From CAINVV01 sp963663005 (lineage in GTDB: Bacteria; Bacteroidota; Bacteroidia; Bacteroidales; Prolixibacteraceae), in assembly GCA_963663005.2 (NCBI GenBank), contig CAXXHH010000018.1, forward strand, positions 1 through 64,000: a stretch of 64,000 nt of DNA. The letters run 5' to 3'. The notes beneath the pieces were generated by a model, which did no database searches, was not told where the DNA came from, and worked only from the letters and a program-made list of their open reading frames with translations. The translations under genes and the position numbers were made by a program. Shown in pieces: positions 42,480 through 53,400 of this stretch (positions are counted from its first letter, which is position 1; each line of letters starts with the position of its first letter).

Positions 42480-43835
42480 TTATTTGCGGGTTGGAGATGG
42501 AAAAATAACCTCGCTCTCATGACCATCCGCACCGACCGATTGAACAGCAAAAAAGTAGTTGTCTTTAGAATACGGCAAGGTGATTGAAGTTCCTTCGACA
42601 AATATCTTTTTCTCCCAAAGGGCCTGATAGGTTTCCCTTAAAAGAACGTAATAGCCAGCCGGTTTCTTTCCTTTTTGGGGTTCCTCCCAGCTTAGGCTGG
42701 TTGTATTACTCAGCCCAACAACACTTATTCCTACATTTTGAGGAGCATAAGGTGCAGAAGCCAGGTTGGCCAGCGTGGCCAGGTTGATACCTGCATTTTT
42801 TCTCACATATTCATAATCTACATACTCCGGGGTGTCGCCATAATGAATACCATTTTTCACTTCAACTACTTTATGGGTACGGTCATAGTTTTCGTTAAAC
42901 TCACAGATACGAACGGCTGTAAATCCTAGTTTACAGAATGGAGAGTGGTCGCCACCCCTTCCAAACCGATCATTTCTGTATATAAGTGACACGGTAAGCT
43001 GATCGACATACCTTTCGCCAATTTCCTTTATGTAACGGGCCAATTGCCTTGCTTTTCCGTCATTTTCCATAGAGGAATAGACTCTTGCCTTTGCCATTTG
43101 CTCCGTTTCAAAAGCCGGAACCCCTTCACTAAACACGCGTACTCTCATGTTATCGTTGAGTAAAGTTTCGCTGGAACCGCTATTCCCGATCATGTCATTG
43201 TTTAGCATGGCAATGATGTTCCAGTTTTCTGATTTTGCGAGTGAAGCCAAATGTGAAGCCCCAAGCAATCCGTGTTCTTCGCCTGAAACAGCCGCAAAGA
43301 TGATGGTTCCTGAGAATTCTTTCTTCGACATGATGCGTACAAGCTCTAATATTGCGGCAATACCTGAACCGTCATCATTAGCTCCTGGAGCAGTCACAAT
43401 GCCATCGTTATTATCTTCAGCTCTTGAGTCAAGATGTGCGCTGATTAGAAAAATTCGATTATCGCTGGGATCAACGCCCTTTAAAGTAGCAACAACATTT
43501 CTCAGTTCCAGCTCATTTTTAATTCGTTGATCACTCCCTCCGGCTTTATAATTTTCAAACGCAACACTTAAGCGGCCTTTGGAAGCTGGAATTGATTTTT
43601 CCATTTCTGACTTGATCCAGTTCCACGCAGCACCAATACCCTGATTTGGATTATTTTGTTCGCTCAGATTGTTGCGGGTATTAAAACTGACTAATTTTCG
43701 AACATACATTTCAATATTATCTCTCGAAATGTCATCTACCATTTTCTTAATCCCGGGATCTCTCTTAACAGTGGTTTGCGAAAATGAACTAATTGCTGAT
43801 AATAAAATAATCAACAGGGTAATAATTTTTCTCAT
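42480..43835 (-). CDS. M28 metallopeptidase with C-terminal fibronectin-III-like domain
   Basis: 451 aa; signal peptide 1-20 (IITLLIILLSAISSFSQ). M28 blocks: LISAHLDSRAED (zinc His/Asp), PGANDDGSGIAAILEL (Asp), AVSGEEHGLLGASHLA (catalytic Glu-Glu), GRGGDHSPF (C-terminal His). The last 90 residues (APQNVGISVVGLSNTTSLSWEEP, AGYYVLL) form a fibronectin-III-like domain. It may remove amino acids from glycopeptides, fitting an N-glycan system with the two GH92 genes on either side (18-85 bp gaps). Confidence 0.9.
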   Translation of the reverse strand: MRKIITLLIILLSAISSFSQTTVKRDPGIKKMVDDISRDNIEMYVRKLVSFNTRNNLSEQNNPNQGIGAAWNWIKSEMEKSIPASKGRLSVAFENYKAGGSDQRIKNELELRNVVATLKGVDPSDNRIFLISAHLDSRAEDNNDGIVTAPGANDDGSGIAAILELVRIMSKKEFSGTIIFAAVSGEEHGLLGASHLASLAKSENWNIIAMLNNDMIGNSGSSETLLNDNMRVRVFSEGVPAFETEQMAKARVYSSMENDGKARQLARYIKEIGERYVDQLTVSLIYRNDRFGRGGDHSPFCKLGFTAVRICEFNENYDRTHKVVEVKNGIHYGDTPEYVDYEYVRKNAGINLATLANLASAPYAPQNVGISVVGLSNTTSLSWEEPQKGKKPAGYYVLLRETYQALWEKKIFVEGTSITLPYSKDNYFFAVQSVGADGHESEVIFPSPTRK

Positions 43836-43853
43836 AATAATGGTTTGTTGGAT

Positions 43854-46148
43854 TTATTTGGTCCAATTTGTTGCTTTTTCTCCCATCTCAAGCACAAGTG
43901 TTCCACCGTTCATTAGATCTGCATGCGAGAACCAAGGGGAAAGAAGAGCTTTCCCATTCATTGTTGCCGACTGTATGAATTTATTCTTTCTGGAACAATT
44001 TCTGGCAATTAAGGTGAAGGTCTTCCCATTGTGAAGACTTATAGAAATTTTACTGAACAATGGGCTAGTAATCGTATACATCGGAATGCCTGGTTTTAAC
44101 GGATAGAACCCCAGGGCAGAGAAGACTACAAACGCAGACATGGCTCCGCCATCCTCATCACCCGGTACTCCAAAAATGTCGTCTTTGAACCAGGTATCGA
44201 GCAATAATCTTGTCATTTTTTGAGTTTTCCATGTCGCGTCAGTATAATTGTAGAGATAAGGTATAAAAAACGCTACCTGATTGCCCAGTCCATAGTTTCC
44301 TATTAGCCCGGTCTGGTCAGGAAACTTAAGAAAGAAATTTGATTTGCTCCTTTCGAGTCCTTCAGTAAACAATTTATCCAGTCGCTGTTCAAAATTCTTT
44401 TTTCCACCCATTAATCCGACGAGACCCTCCTCATCGTGCTGAACATTCCAGAGATACATCCAGCCATTGTTCTCATTGTAATAATCTCCGGAAGTCATAT
44501 CCGGGTATTTAGGATCGAAAGGGAATTTTGGATCTATCTCTATCCATTTACCATTTGCATCTTTCGGCATGAAAAACTGTAATTTCTCATTCCAAAGATT
44601 CTTATAATTCAGTGCTTTGGGAGCATATTTCTTATAAACATCGCTCTTCCCCAACTCTTTGCCCATTTCACTTAACGCCCAGGCATCATAACAGTTACCC
44701 AACGTAATTGCCACAGAAGACCGTTTCTGTCCACGCTTGTCCAAAGCTGTAGGATCAGTCTCTGCCTCACCGGGATGAAGAGCGGGGTAATATCCCTTTT
44801 CATTGTAAAAATCCTCAAGAGCTCCTTTAGGTCCATTTCTCGACGGTAACATCGTTGCTTTTTCTGCACTCTTCAACATCCCTTCAAACGCTTTGTTCAG
44901 ATCAAAATCCCTGACTCCTTTACGGTAGGCATCCAGAAACATCACGGCAGAATGAAATCCGAACATACCCTCCCTGTCGCCAAAAAACTTTGGATAATCA
45001 GGTATCCATCCGCTCTGTTCATACATTCTCACATAAGACTGCAACATGTCAGACTCCTTCTGGGGATCCAGGATTAAATAAAGGGGATGTAAAGCCAGAA
45101 AATTACCCCAGGAATAATCATCTGTGTAGAAAGGTCTCTTGTCTTGATGAACTTGCTTGTCATATCCACTGAAATATTTGCCGCTTTCAGTAATGTTTGT
45201 CATTCTCGGGTAACATCGGTATAGTGCTGTATAGAAAGTTCGTCGTTGGGCCTCGGTACCTCCTTCAACCCTGATCTGGCTTGCAACCTCAGACCAGACA
45301 GCTTTTCCCTTCGCTTGCAGCTGATCAAACGATATACCGTCCAATTCCATAAGATTTGCTTTGGCCTGTTCCCTGCTGATGAAAGATATCGCATACCTAA
45401 ATTCAACGACCGACGGTTCACTGGAAGTATAACTTACCCAGCCTTTTTCACCGTTCATCTTTTTTGGCTTAGCTCCGCCCCACCATCCTACCGAATATTT
45501 CCCCCAGTCCTTTTCCCCCTGACTTTTGCCCATTTTCGGAGAGCCGGAAAAAACACCGTACATATAAGCTGTCCCCTTTTGCTGATGTATCACATCCTCA
45601 ACAGATTCTGATCCGGATATCTCATTTTTGCCAATAAATTCATATTGACCGTTCGGATAACAGTGAGAAAGCATTAGATTCTTTTCGACACCCGTAGGAA
45701 ATGTAAAACGGTAGATGCCGCACCGCTCCCCAGGTGTAAACTCCACCTGAGTACCATCATCAGTCATCAGCGTCGAATAATACCAGGGCTTGTTGACTTC
45801 AAAGTCCTGGTCATAATTCAATCTTCTGTTCCAGCATGTATCAGATACCTCTCCGGTTGAGGGCTTGACCATAAATATTGTCTGAGGAGTAATGATGTTG
45901 AGTGCCAGCAAAGGAAATCCTGTTATCTGAAGGTCAAGATGATCGTAGCGGACAGGGAAAACCCTGATCATCTGATTGGGAAGGTGAACTACTGGTCTGT
46001 TGGAATTTAACAGGGGTGCAACGTTGCCAATTGTTGGATCTATGTAATCAAGGTTAGCTTTATCCTGTGAATAAACCTTCAAAGTTAAAATAGCACATAT
46101 CGCGTAAAGCACGAGTAACCTGAATGAAGCTTTGAGGACCATGTTCAT
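43854..46148 (-). CDS. GH92 alpha-mannosidase 2
   Basis: I place the start at ATG 46148 (MNMVLKASFRLLVLYAICA), giving a signal peptide; the longer frame to 46193 adds an unconvincing N-terminus. Mature motif DYIDPTIGNVAPLL, PNQMIRVFPVRYD, central YRCYPRMTNITESGKYFSGYD and WGNFLALHPLYLILDP, and C-terminal FGVPGDEDGGAMSAFVVFSALGFYPLKPG. It is diverged from the first GH92 gene, so the two likely have different linkage preferences. It is the first gene of the minus-strand enzyme run ending at 37429. Confidence 0.9.
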   Translation of the reverse strand: MNMVLKASFRLLVLYAICAILTLKVYSQDKANLDYIDPTIGNVAPLLNSNRPVVHLPNQMIRVFPVRYDHLDLQITGFPLLALNIITPQTIFMVKPSTGEVSDTCWNRRLNYDQDFEVNKPWYYSTLMTDDGTQVEFTPGERCGIYRFTFPTGVEKNLMLSHCYPNGQYEFIGKNEISGSESVEDVIHQQKGTAYMYGVFSGSPKMGKSQGEKDWGKYSVGWWGGAKPKKMNGEKGWVSYTSSEPSVVEFRYAISFISREQAKANLMELDGISFDQLQAKGKAVWSEVASQIRVEGGTEAQRRTFYTALYRCYPRMTNITESGKYFSGYDKQVHQDKRPFYTDDYSWGNFLALHPLYLILDPQKESDMLQSYVRMYEQSGWIPDYPKFFGDREGMFGFHSAVMFLDAYRKGVRDFDLNKAFEGMLKSAEKATMLPSRNGPKGALEDFYNEKGYYPALHPGEAETDPTALDKRGQKRSSVAITLGNCYDAWALSEMGKELGKSDVYKKYAPKALNYKNLWNEKLQFFMPKDANGKWIEIDPKFPFDPKYPDMTSGDYYNENNGWMYLWNVQHDEEGLVGLMGGKKNFEQRLDKLFTEGLERSKSNFFLKFPDQTGLIGNYGLGNQVAFFIPYLYNYTDATWKTQKMTRLLLDTWFKDDIFGVPGDEDGGAMSAFVVFSALGFYPLKPGIPMYTITSPLFSKISISLHNGKTFTLIARNCSRKNKFIQSATMNGKALLSPWFSHADLMNGGTLVLEMGEKATNWTK

Positions 46149-46515
46149 AATGATTTTTTTATGCGTTAAAATACACCTAATAAAAATAGTCAAATAGTGC
46201 CTTGGAAAATATATTTTCCTAATTATTAATTAGAACATAGATATGCTGCAGGGTAGTCTTTCCTGAAATTCTTTTTAATTGGCTATAGTGATTTAACACT
46301 AAAATAAAAGAGGTATTTTAGTATAGTTATTCGACATGATTGGACTGGATTTAAAGTAGTTTGTGGTAAGCGCCATTGCCGATCGAATCAAATTGACCTT
46401 TATTGACAATATTAAAAACATGAACTCATGAAATGCCCATGAGAATATGTTCGCTCCAACCGAAATTGATTATGTGGGTATTCCATCTGGCAAATAAAAA
46501 ACAAATAATTATCAG
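46149..46515. promoter_or_regulatory. Divergent regulatory region with 16-bp palindrome
   Basis: Between the GH92 run (minus) and the plug-domain gene (plus). GGAAAATATATTTTCC at 46204-46219 is a perfect palindrome, 56 bp upstream of the GH92 start codon. Nothing else recognisable. Confidence 0.45.
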
Positions 46516-47205
46516 ATGAAAACAAAAATTTTCTTTATGTTATTGACTGTCACATCATTGATGTGGTCAATTAATCTTTGTGCTCAGGAAAGAATGATTC
46601 ATGGAGTTGTAACAACATTCGACAGCATACCCCTAATCGGAGCATCCGTGATAGCACAGAGTACAAAACAAGAAGTTTTGACCGATTCTTTGGGAAACTA
46701 TGCCATCAGATGTAAGAACACTGATAAATTAAAGGTATCCGCCCACGGATTTTATGACCAGAATGTGAAATTGAATAGCAAAATTAAATTTGTAGCTATC
46801 AATCTGAAACTAAAACCGGGCGAAAGGGGACGTGAATTTGCCATCGGTTATGGCCATGTGGCCGATGCAGAGAGGCTCAATGCCGTAACCAGAATAAATA
46901 AAAATGACATTCATTTTTCACAATACAATACGATTTTTGAACTGATAAAGGGAAGATGCGCTGGAGTGCAGGTATTAGACAATAAGTATATAATTATTCG
47001 TGGAATAAACTCCATTAACTCCAAAGATAATTCAGCCCTGGTCATTGTTGATGGTACTCCATTTAATACGGATGCCTTGAGATCTATTCAGCCCGCTCAG
47101 GTAAAGAGTATTGATGTTATTAAAGATTCGGGAGCCGCTATATACGGAACAAGAGGGGCTAACGGAGTCATTCTTATTGAGACCAATAGGGGAGACAAGA
47201 AATAA
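46516..47205 (+). CDS. Stand-alone TonB-receptor plug protein
   Basis: 229 aa. Signal peptide (1-23), then a carboxypeptidase-regulatory-like beta domain (IHGVVTTFDSIPLIGASVIAQST ... GNYAIRCKNTDKLKVSAHGFYDQ) and a plug domain (about 115-225) ending RSIQPAQVKSIDVIKDSGAAIYGTRGANGVILIET. The outer-membrane barrel that normally follows in SusC-like proteins is absent and a stop codon ends the frame, with no continuing barrel homology downstream to 47363. It may be a receptor-regulating protein or the survivor of a deletion. It is not an ordinary transporter. Confidence 0.85.
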   Translation: MKTKIFFMLLTVTSLMWSINLCAQERMIHGVVTTFDSIPLIGASVIAQSTKQEVLTDSLGNYAIRCKNTDKLKVSAHGFYDQNVKLNSKIKFVAINLKLKPGERGREFAIGYGHVADAERLNAVTRINKNDIHFSQYNTIFELIKGRCAGVQVLDNKYIIIRGINSINSKDNSALVIVDGTPFNTDALRSIQPAQVKSIDVIKDSGAAIYGTRGANGVILIETNRGDKK

Positions 47206-47362
47206 GCCTCCACGGAAATTTGACCATATTTGGAAGCCCTGGCAAATTTACCCTCTCTGCTCTGTTTGCGATAATTGTTCCATCTAAATCCGTACATGGT
47301 TCAATTCCCCAAGCTGAAGGAGCCTGTTAATGGGATTTTCATGTTTTATCCAAGGAATGGTT

Positions 47363-48316
47363 CTAAACGGAAATCTTGAATACCGGTTCAGTAATTTTTG
47401 CCAATGAGATTAATTTTTCCCTCTCATCATTATTCAGAGGCGAAAAGTTTTTTGCCATATCAACTCCTTTCCAGAATAAGCTTGATTCTCCGGGTGAGAC
47501 GGCAGCTGTTACGTCCATCGAGAGGGTATACCTGAATGCCAGATTTAATGTCTCATCATCCATGACCGGCCTGTACCAACAATTGGGGAATACTTTCTCT
47601 TCTCCCTTCCCGAGCTTTGTCAGGGCCATAGATTTAAGGGCCAGGATGCCCATGTTTTTCTGTTTCGCTTTTTCGAAAACCTGAGGTCCGAAATTACCAG
47701 CATGCCAGCAAACAAAATTCAACGGGAACAGGATTGTATCAAAATCAAACAACTCCATTGCATGCAAAGCTGCTTCAACGGAATGGGCGGAAAAGCCTAT
47801 GTACCGGATCTTTCCGTCCTTTTTTGCCTGAAGCACAGCTTCCATGGCACCATCGGAGGCGAAGGCCCTGTCGACTTCATCCACAGTTGTCAGAGCGTGA
47901 AGCTGATACAGATCAAAGTGATTCGTGATTAATTTCTCAAGAGACTGATTGAGCTCATTCCCGGCACCGATTTTATCCCTTTTGGTTGTCTTGCAAGCCA
48001 AAAAGCATTTGTCCCTGTAAGGTTTCAATGCAGGCCCCATCCTGTCCTGGGCACTACCATAGCCTGGTGCGACGTCGAAATAATTAACTCCATGATCGTA
48101 GGCTCTGGCAATGTTGTCATTAGCAAATTCCTGGGTTTTCTGATTGAGCATGATACCGCCAAAGCCAATTATCGACAATTCTTCGTCTGTCCGGCCAAGT
48201 TTACGTCTGGGAACGCTTTTATCAGGGAATTTATTATCACCTAGACTTTTCAGAGACGGAAGAGCCAGGGCAAGTCCGGTCATACTTGTATTTCTGATGA
48301 ATATTCTCCTTTTCAT
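47363..48316 (-). CDS. Aldo/keto reductase, probably Tat-exported
   Basis: 317 aa. MKRRIFIRNTSMTGLALALPSL is a twin-arginine-type signal. AKR blocks: LGRTDEELSIIGFGGIML, NYFDVAPGYGSAQDR with Asp and Tyr of the catalytic tetrad, CFLACKTTKRD with Lys, and FDLYQLHAL with His. The C-terminal NAD(P) binding region is less typical. Export of NADPH enzymes is unusual unless Tat is used, which the signal supports. Confidence 0.85.
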   Translation of the reverse strand: MKRRIFIRNTSMTGLALALPSLKSLGDNKFPDKSVPRRKLGRTDEELSIIGFGGIMLNQKTQEFANDNIARAYDHGVNYFDVAPGYGSAQDRMGPALKPYRDKCFLACKTTKRDKIGAGNELNQSLEKLITNHFDLYQLHALTTVDEVDRAFASDGAMEAVLQAKKDGKIRYIGFSAHSVEAALHAMELFDFDTILFPLNFVCWHAGNFGPQVFEKAKQKNMGILALKSMALTKLGKGEEKVFPNCWYRPVMDDETLNLAFRYTLSMDVTAAVSPGESSLFWKGVDMAKNFSPLNNDEREKLISLAKITEPVFKISV

Positions 48317-48396
48317 AACGGGGATTATATGTAAAGTGAATTAATCTTCTACCCAAAATGCAAATAAAAAGTAAGCCTTGACAGGAGGATCAATGG

Positions 48397-48891
48397 TTAC
48401 TTGACCCTATCCAGATAAAGTACTCCCGGAAATTCCCTGTCTGCCATTTTTGTGATAAAGCTGATTGTCAGGATATTTGCGTCTTGTTCTACCTTCCATG
48501 TCTCCTTCGAATTCATCATGACCTCCTGACCTTCCCTGTAGAATGTCGTATTTGAATCCAAGATCAAGGCCCCATCAGAATTTGAACGAGTCGCCTTTGT
48601 TGTTCTCGGCATGTCATAAATGACAATTTTACGCTCTTTCCCGTCAAGGCAGAGATTTTCAGTAAATGGATATTCGTTGCCGTCTGAATTTTCGTAAGTT
48701 CTGTTGGTCAACAAGCTGTCACCTTTGACCTTGATCGTAAGTTTTGAGAGGAAAATTTGGTTGCCCTGCAAAACGGTTTTTCCTTTGTTCAGTTTCCATT
48801 CCCCCGTGAAGGCAGGTTCCTCCGCCTGGAGAGCAAATGTGGATATTACGAACAAGAGTGTGAAAATGAGCATGAATTTTTTTGTTTCCAT
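48397..48891 (-). CDS. Secreted hypothetical protein (164 aa)
   Basis: Signal peptide 1-23 (METKKFMLIFTLLFVISTFALQAEE). The mature protein is beta-rich (FTGEWKLNKGKTVLQGNQIFLSKLTIKVKGDSLLTNRTYEN...), like small lipocalin-type or 'W-x-LN' domains of Bacteroidota periplasmic proteins. No enzyme motif. The reductase gene is 80 bp downstream on the same strand. Confidence 0.7.
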   Translation of the reverse strand: METKKFMLIFTLLFVISTFALQAEEPAFTGEWKLNKGKTVLQGNQIFLSKLTIKVKGDSLLTNRTYENSDGNEYPFTENLCLDGKERKIVIYDMPRTTKATRSNSDGALILDSNTTFYREGQEVMMNSKETWKVEQDANILTISFITKMADREFPGVLYLDRVK

Positions 48892-49042
48892 AATTTGAAA
48901 ATAGGGTAATGTTGTTTGATTACCTACAAATATACTAAAACAATTATCTGAAATACGGATATCTATTTACTAGCTGAAAAGAAGATTCATATTAATTTTC
49001 GTTTGGCAATCCTGGTAAGTACCTTTAGTTACGGATACCGTT

Positions 49043-49108
49043 ATTGTCTTATCCCGAAATAACCAGGGGACAATTTTCAAAAAGGATTGAGTTCAAATGA
49101 TGATTATG
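49043..49108 (+). repeat. ~70-bp dispersed repeat, copy B
   Basis: Homologous to 32721-32789: ATTGTCT, CCGAAATAACC-GGGGACA, TTTCAAAAAGGATT, AGTTCAAATGATGATT. It is the only repeat I found shared between the accessory half and the glycan-utilisation half. Confidence 0.6.
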
Positions 49109-49210
49109 GCGGAACTGCAGTGCATGAAAAATAATTCGGATGTGAAGGTGGTACCAGTGCCGAGGCCTAATTCGACAGATTGCCCGGATTGGCCGTTTGT
49201 ACACCAAAAA

Positions 49211-49240
49211 AGAAGCCACCTTGGCGGGTGGCTTCTTCTA
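49211..49240 (-). terminator. Intrinsic terminator for the 49293 gene
   Basis: AGAAGCCACC pairs with GGTGGCTTCTT; on the minus strand it ends in a TTTTTT run (49205-49210), placed just after the 49293 stop. Confidence 0.85.
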
Positions 49241-49292
49241 AACGTTTCGAGTGACAAACATGTCGAAGAGTATTAAATGAGGTGATCTCTCA

Positions 49293-49760
49293 TTAAACCT
49301 TGTCTTTTAACAAATCAGGATAATAGCATGCAATCAGTTCAAGGTGATCCACCGTGGCTGTTTGTCCACTCATAATCACTTTCTGGTGATAATACCCTTC
49401 TCTGTTGAGGTTGTCGAGACAAGTAGTAAATCCTTTGGCCATCAGATCGTTGTCTAATTTTTTAATACCAAAATAGACTCCATTGCATTCGTATTGCACA
49501 GGTGCCTGATCTGTAAGCACATAGTATTTTTTGCATTTTTGTTGCTTGTCAATCACAACCAAGACCTTCATGTCTGTTTTTTCATAGGTGATCAGGTATT
49601 TGTCAAGTTCTTTCCCCTTGATTAACATGTGATCATCCAGTTGTTCAATCTTGTAATTTCCAAAAGCAGAATTGGATGATCCTTTTGAAACAATCTTGCT
49701 GGCCATGGTAAACATGGAAACCATCAGGATTAAAACGGCGGTTAAAATAATTTTTTTCAT
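49293..49760 (-). CDS. Secreted hypothetical protein (155 aa)
   Basis: Start taken at ATG 49760, so that the signal peptide MKKIILTAVLILMVSMFTMAS leads the protein; the upstream extension is not signal-like. The mature part (KGSSNSAFGNYKIEQLDDHMLIKGKELDKYLITYEKTDMKVLVVIDKQQKCKKYYVLTDQ) is beta-rich with three cysteines. No known family. Followed by a strong terminator. Confidence 0.7.
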   Translation of the reverse strand: MKKIILTAVLILMVSMFTMASKIVSKGSSNSAFGNYKIEQLDDHMLIKGKELDKYLITYEKTDMKVLVVIDKQQKCKKYYVLTDQAPVQYECNGVYFGIKKLDNDLMAKGFTTCLDNLNREGYYHQKVIMSGQTATVDHLELIACYYPDLLKDKV

Positions 49761-50498
49761 GGCAATTAATTTTTTATGCGTTGTTAATAATAATGTTCGC
49801 GTCAAAGATATATCGCTGGACAGGGGGGGTGTAAAATTTATCAATGTAACCAGCTCAGTGAGGGGCAAATGAATGGAATTAGCCGGAAAGAGAGGTATAT
49901 ACAGCCATTTCTGTCGTTGGTAGTCTGATACATGGAGATCACTATAAACAACACAGCATTGACACCAGGGTACGAAGAATTACCGATGCAATTAGTCTTT
50001 TCTGATCCCCGATAATGCTTAACTAAAAGCAAAGAAAGAGATGGCTGTTCAGACAATATTCGGCTCATAAGCATTTCAATAACTTGGTCTCTACAGGAGA
50101 ACATGAGTCCCAAAGCCGTGTTGTGGATGGTGAACTGCCTGTTTCATTGGACGAACAGCATTTGCACCAAGAGTTATACCAATTTTCCTTTTTTTCAAAT
50201 CATTTGCCCTTTGAAGCATTGCATATATTGATAAAAAGCAGTCGGTCCTACTTTTTAAAATAGGTTTGGTACAATTATAAATTCTAAATCCATAGCCTAT
50301 GAAACGACTCTAACAAAATCTTTCACACAAGGAGAATGATTATTGGGTGCTACTTAAGGTAAATAGAAAATGGATTTTTACCCGCACTGCTATTGTTTCC
50401 AATACTTCCACTAATCCAATTCATGTCGAAATGAAATCGAATACGTGAGTACTCCTTGAATTCTCTGATATATTCTAATTCACTAATCCTTTTTTTCT
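49761..50498 (+). other. 738-bp upstream region of SusC gene
   Basis: No gene recognised. Short frames on the minus strand are not gene-like. It should contain the promoter of the SusC/SusD operon and of the minus-strand gene at 49760; I see no good TAnnTTTG box. Confidence 0.4.
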
Positions 50499-53400
50499 AT
50501 GAAAAAAATTTCTTTTTTACTTGTTTTTCTTCTGTTGGCCGGAATGCAGATAATTCTGGCACAAACCAGGGATGTAACAGGTGTTGTTACTTCAGCGGAA
50601 GATGGGTCATCAATTCCCGGGGCTTCCGTAATTGTGAAAGGAACTTCCATCGGAACCATAACTGATATTGACGGTAAGTTCTCAATGAAGGTTCCGCAAG
50701 GATCTAAAAGTATTTTGGTGTCTTTTGTCGGTTATGCTTCCAGCGAAATTGCACTTACCAGTGCAAAAAATTACACGATTGCCCTGAAAGCCGGACAGAT
50801 TGCAGTGGATGAAGTAGTTGTTGTAGCATACGGTACAGCTAAGAAAAGTGCAATTACCGGAGCCGCTGCCCAAATTTCATCGGCAAAACTTGCAAACAGG
50901 CCTATCAACAATATCTCCAAAGCAATCGAAGGATCGACTACAGGAGTCCAGGTAACCTCCGGCAACGGCCAGCCAGGTTCTGATGCCGCTATCCGTATCC
51001 GCGGATTTGGGTCGATCAACGCCTCCAATAGTCCGTTGTATGTTGTGGATGGTGTGCCTTATACCCTTTCAATATCCAACCTCAACATGGATGATGTCGA
51101 AAACGTATCCATACTGAAAGATGCTTCTTCTACTGCTTTGTATGGAAGCCGCGCCGCCAACGGTGTCGTTCTTATTACTACCAAAAAAGGGATGAACGAC
51201 AAGGATCGCATATCTTTTAAAATTTCTCAGGGGATAAGCCAGAGAGGTTTACCCGAGTATGACAGGGTTGATCCATTTCAGTATTATCAACTGATGTGGC
51301 AATATTACAGGAACGGGATGGTAAACCGAACCAGCAGTCCGCTGCCGGTTGCAACGGCAAGTCAGATAGCCTCCGGCCTGGTGACCGGGCAACCCGGCAT
51401 CAAGGATAAATTGGGCTACAACCCGTTCAACGTGGATGCAAACAATATCGTTTCAGTGGATGGAGTGGTTAACACAAATGCCAGATTGCTCTGGGGAGAT
51501 GACCTCGATTGGGCTACTCCGCTTCAGAGAGTAGGGAAACGGGGTGACTATTCCATGAGCCTGAATGGCGGGACCAACAAGACACAGTATTATATGTCTG
51601 TGGGATATCTAAAAGACCAGGGCTTCCTTATAAAATCCGATTTCGAGCGCTTTACCGGTCGGGTTAGCGTAGATTCCAAGGTCAAGGACTGGTTGAAAAC
51701 CGGTTTGAATATCACAGGCAACTCGACTAAATCCAATTACGCTAACGACGATAGTTCTGTTGGATTTGTGAATCCGTTCTTCTTTGCCAGAACGATCGGA
51801 CCTATCTATCCGGTATATGCCCACAATCCAACCACCGGCGAATATATTCTGGATGCCAATGGGAACAAACAGTACGATTATGGTAACTCAAACGTGGCAG
51901 GTGTGCCTGCCAGAGCTGGCTACGCCGGTCGTCACGCTGTCGCCGAGACTGAATATAACAATCGACTGTTCAAAAGGAACGCGATCAGCGCAAGAACCTA
52001 TGCTGAAATTTACCTGTTAAACGGATTTAAACTTTCGACCAATGCCGGTCTGGATGTCAGTAGTTACAACAGATCTACTTATGAGAATAAATTTGTTGGC
52101 GATGCCGCGCCAGGGGGACGTGCATACCGTGTTAATTCTTTAACCACTACTTTGACATTAAATCAGTTGTTAAACTACACCAAAACATTCAACAAACACA
52201 GCGTGGATGCAATGGTTGGACATGAAACCTACAAATACCAGTACAATTACCTTACTGGCTCAAGGACTGGACTGATTGTTGATGGAAATGACGAACTGGT
52301 CAACTTTACGACCACCAGCAATCTTAATTCCTATACGGATAATGACCGCATCGAAAGCTATATTTCCAGGTTTAATTATAACTACGACAATAAATACTAT
52401 GCTTCTGCATCTTACCGCAGAGATGGTTCTTCCCGGTTCAGTCCGGAGGCTCGTTGGGGTAATTTCTTCGGTTTCGGAGCTGCATGGAGAATGGATCAGG
52501 AAACCTTCATCAAGAAGTATACTTTTATTGACCTATTGAAACTTCGGAGTTCCTATGGAGAAACCGGAAACAATGAATTTACTGACAGTGGTGGATATAC
52601 TTTATATTATCCCTGGCAGGCGCTCTATTTTATCAACAACAATTCAGCTGAATCAGGATTTCTGCAAAGCAGTCTGGCAAACAACAGCCTTACCTGGGAG
52701 AAAAATATTAGTTATGATGTAGCACTCGAATTTGGCCTTTTCAAGAGGTTAAGTGGGAGTATTGAATATTACCACCGCGTTTCTGACAATCTGCTGTTCA
52801 ATGTGCCACAGCCATTGTCAAGCGGAGTCGAATCGCAAGCCAAGAATATAGGAACCATGTTCAACCGTGGCATCGAATTACAGCTTGGCGCTGACATTGT
52901 AAAAAAGAAGGACTTCAAATGGAATCTGACCATCAATGCATCAACAGTCAAAAATCAGATCTCCAGGATGCCGGACAACCAGAAGGAAATCGTCTCTGGG
53001 ACCAAGAAATTAATGGTTGGTCAATCCATGTACGATTACTGGTTGCGTGAATTTGTGAAAGTGGATCCAAATACCGGGTATTCCCTGTACCGCGCAAAAG
53101 CATATGACGCAACCAACAGCATCATCAATGGTCAGGATACATTATCCTGGAATGCCAACAATGCCAGGTTACACTACAATGGAACTGCTATTCCAAAAGT
53201 TTATGGCAGTATCAACAATACATTTAGCTACAAGGGTTTTGAACTGGCCATGATGTTTACCTATTCAATTGGAGGGAAAATATATGAATCAAATTATCGA
53301 AGTCTGATGTTGCCGGGATACGGTTCAAATTTAAGTACCGATGCGTTGAAGAGTTGGAGTAAACCTGGAGATGTTACCTCTGTTCCTCGTCTCGATGAGG

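Larger units (their letters stand above)
48892..49292. other. Intergenic region with repeat and terminator
   Basis: Contains dispersed repeat copy B (49043-49108) and a terminator (49211-49240); no gene seen. Confidence 0.6.
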
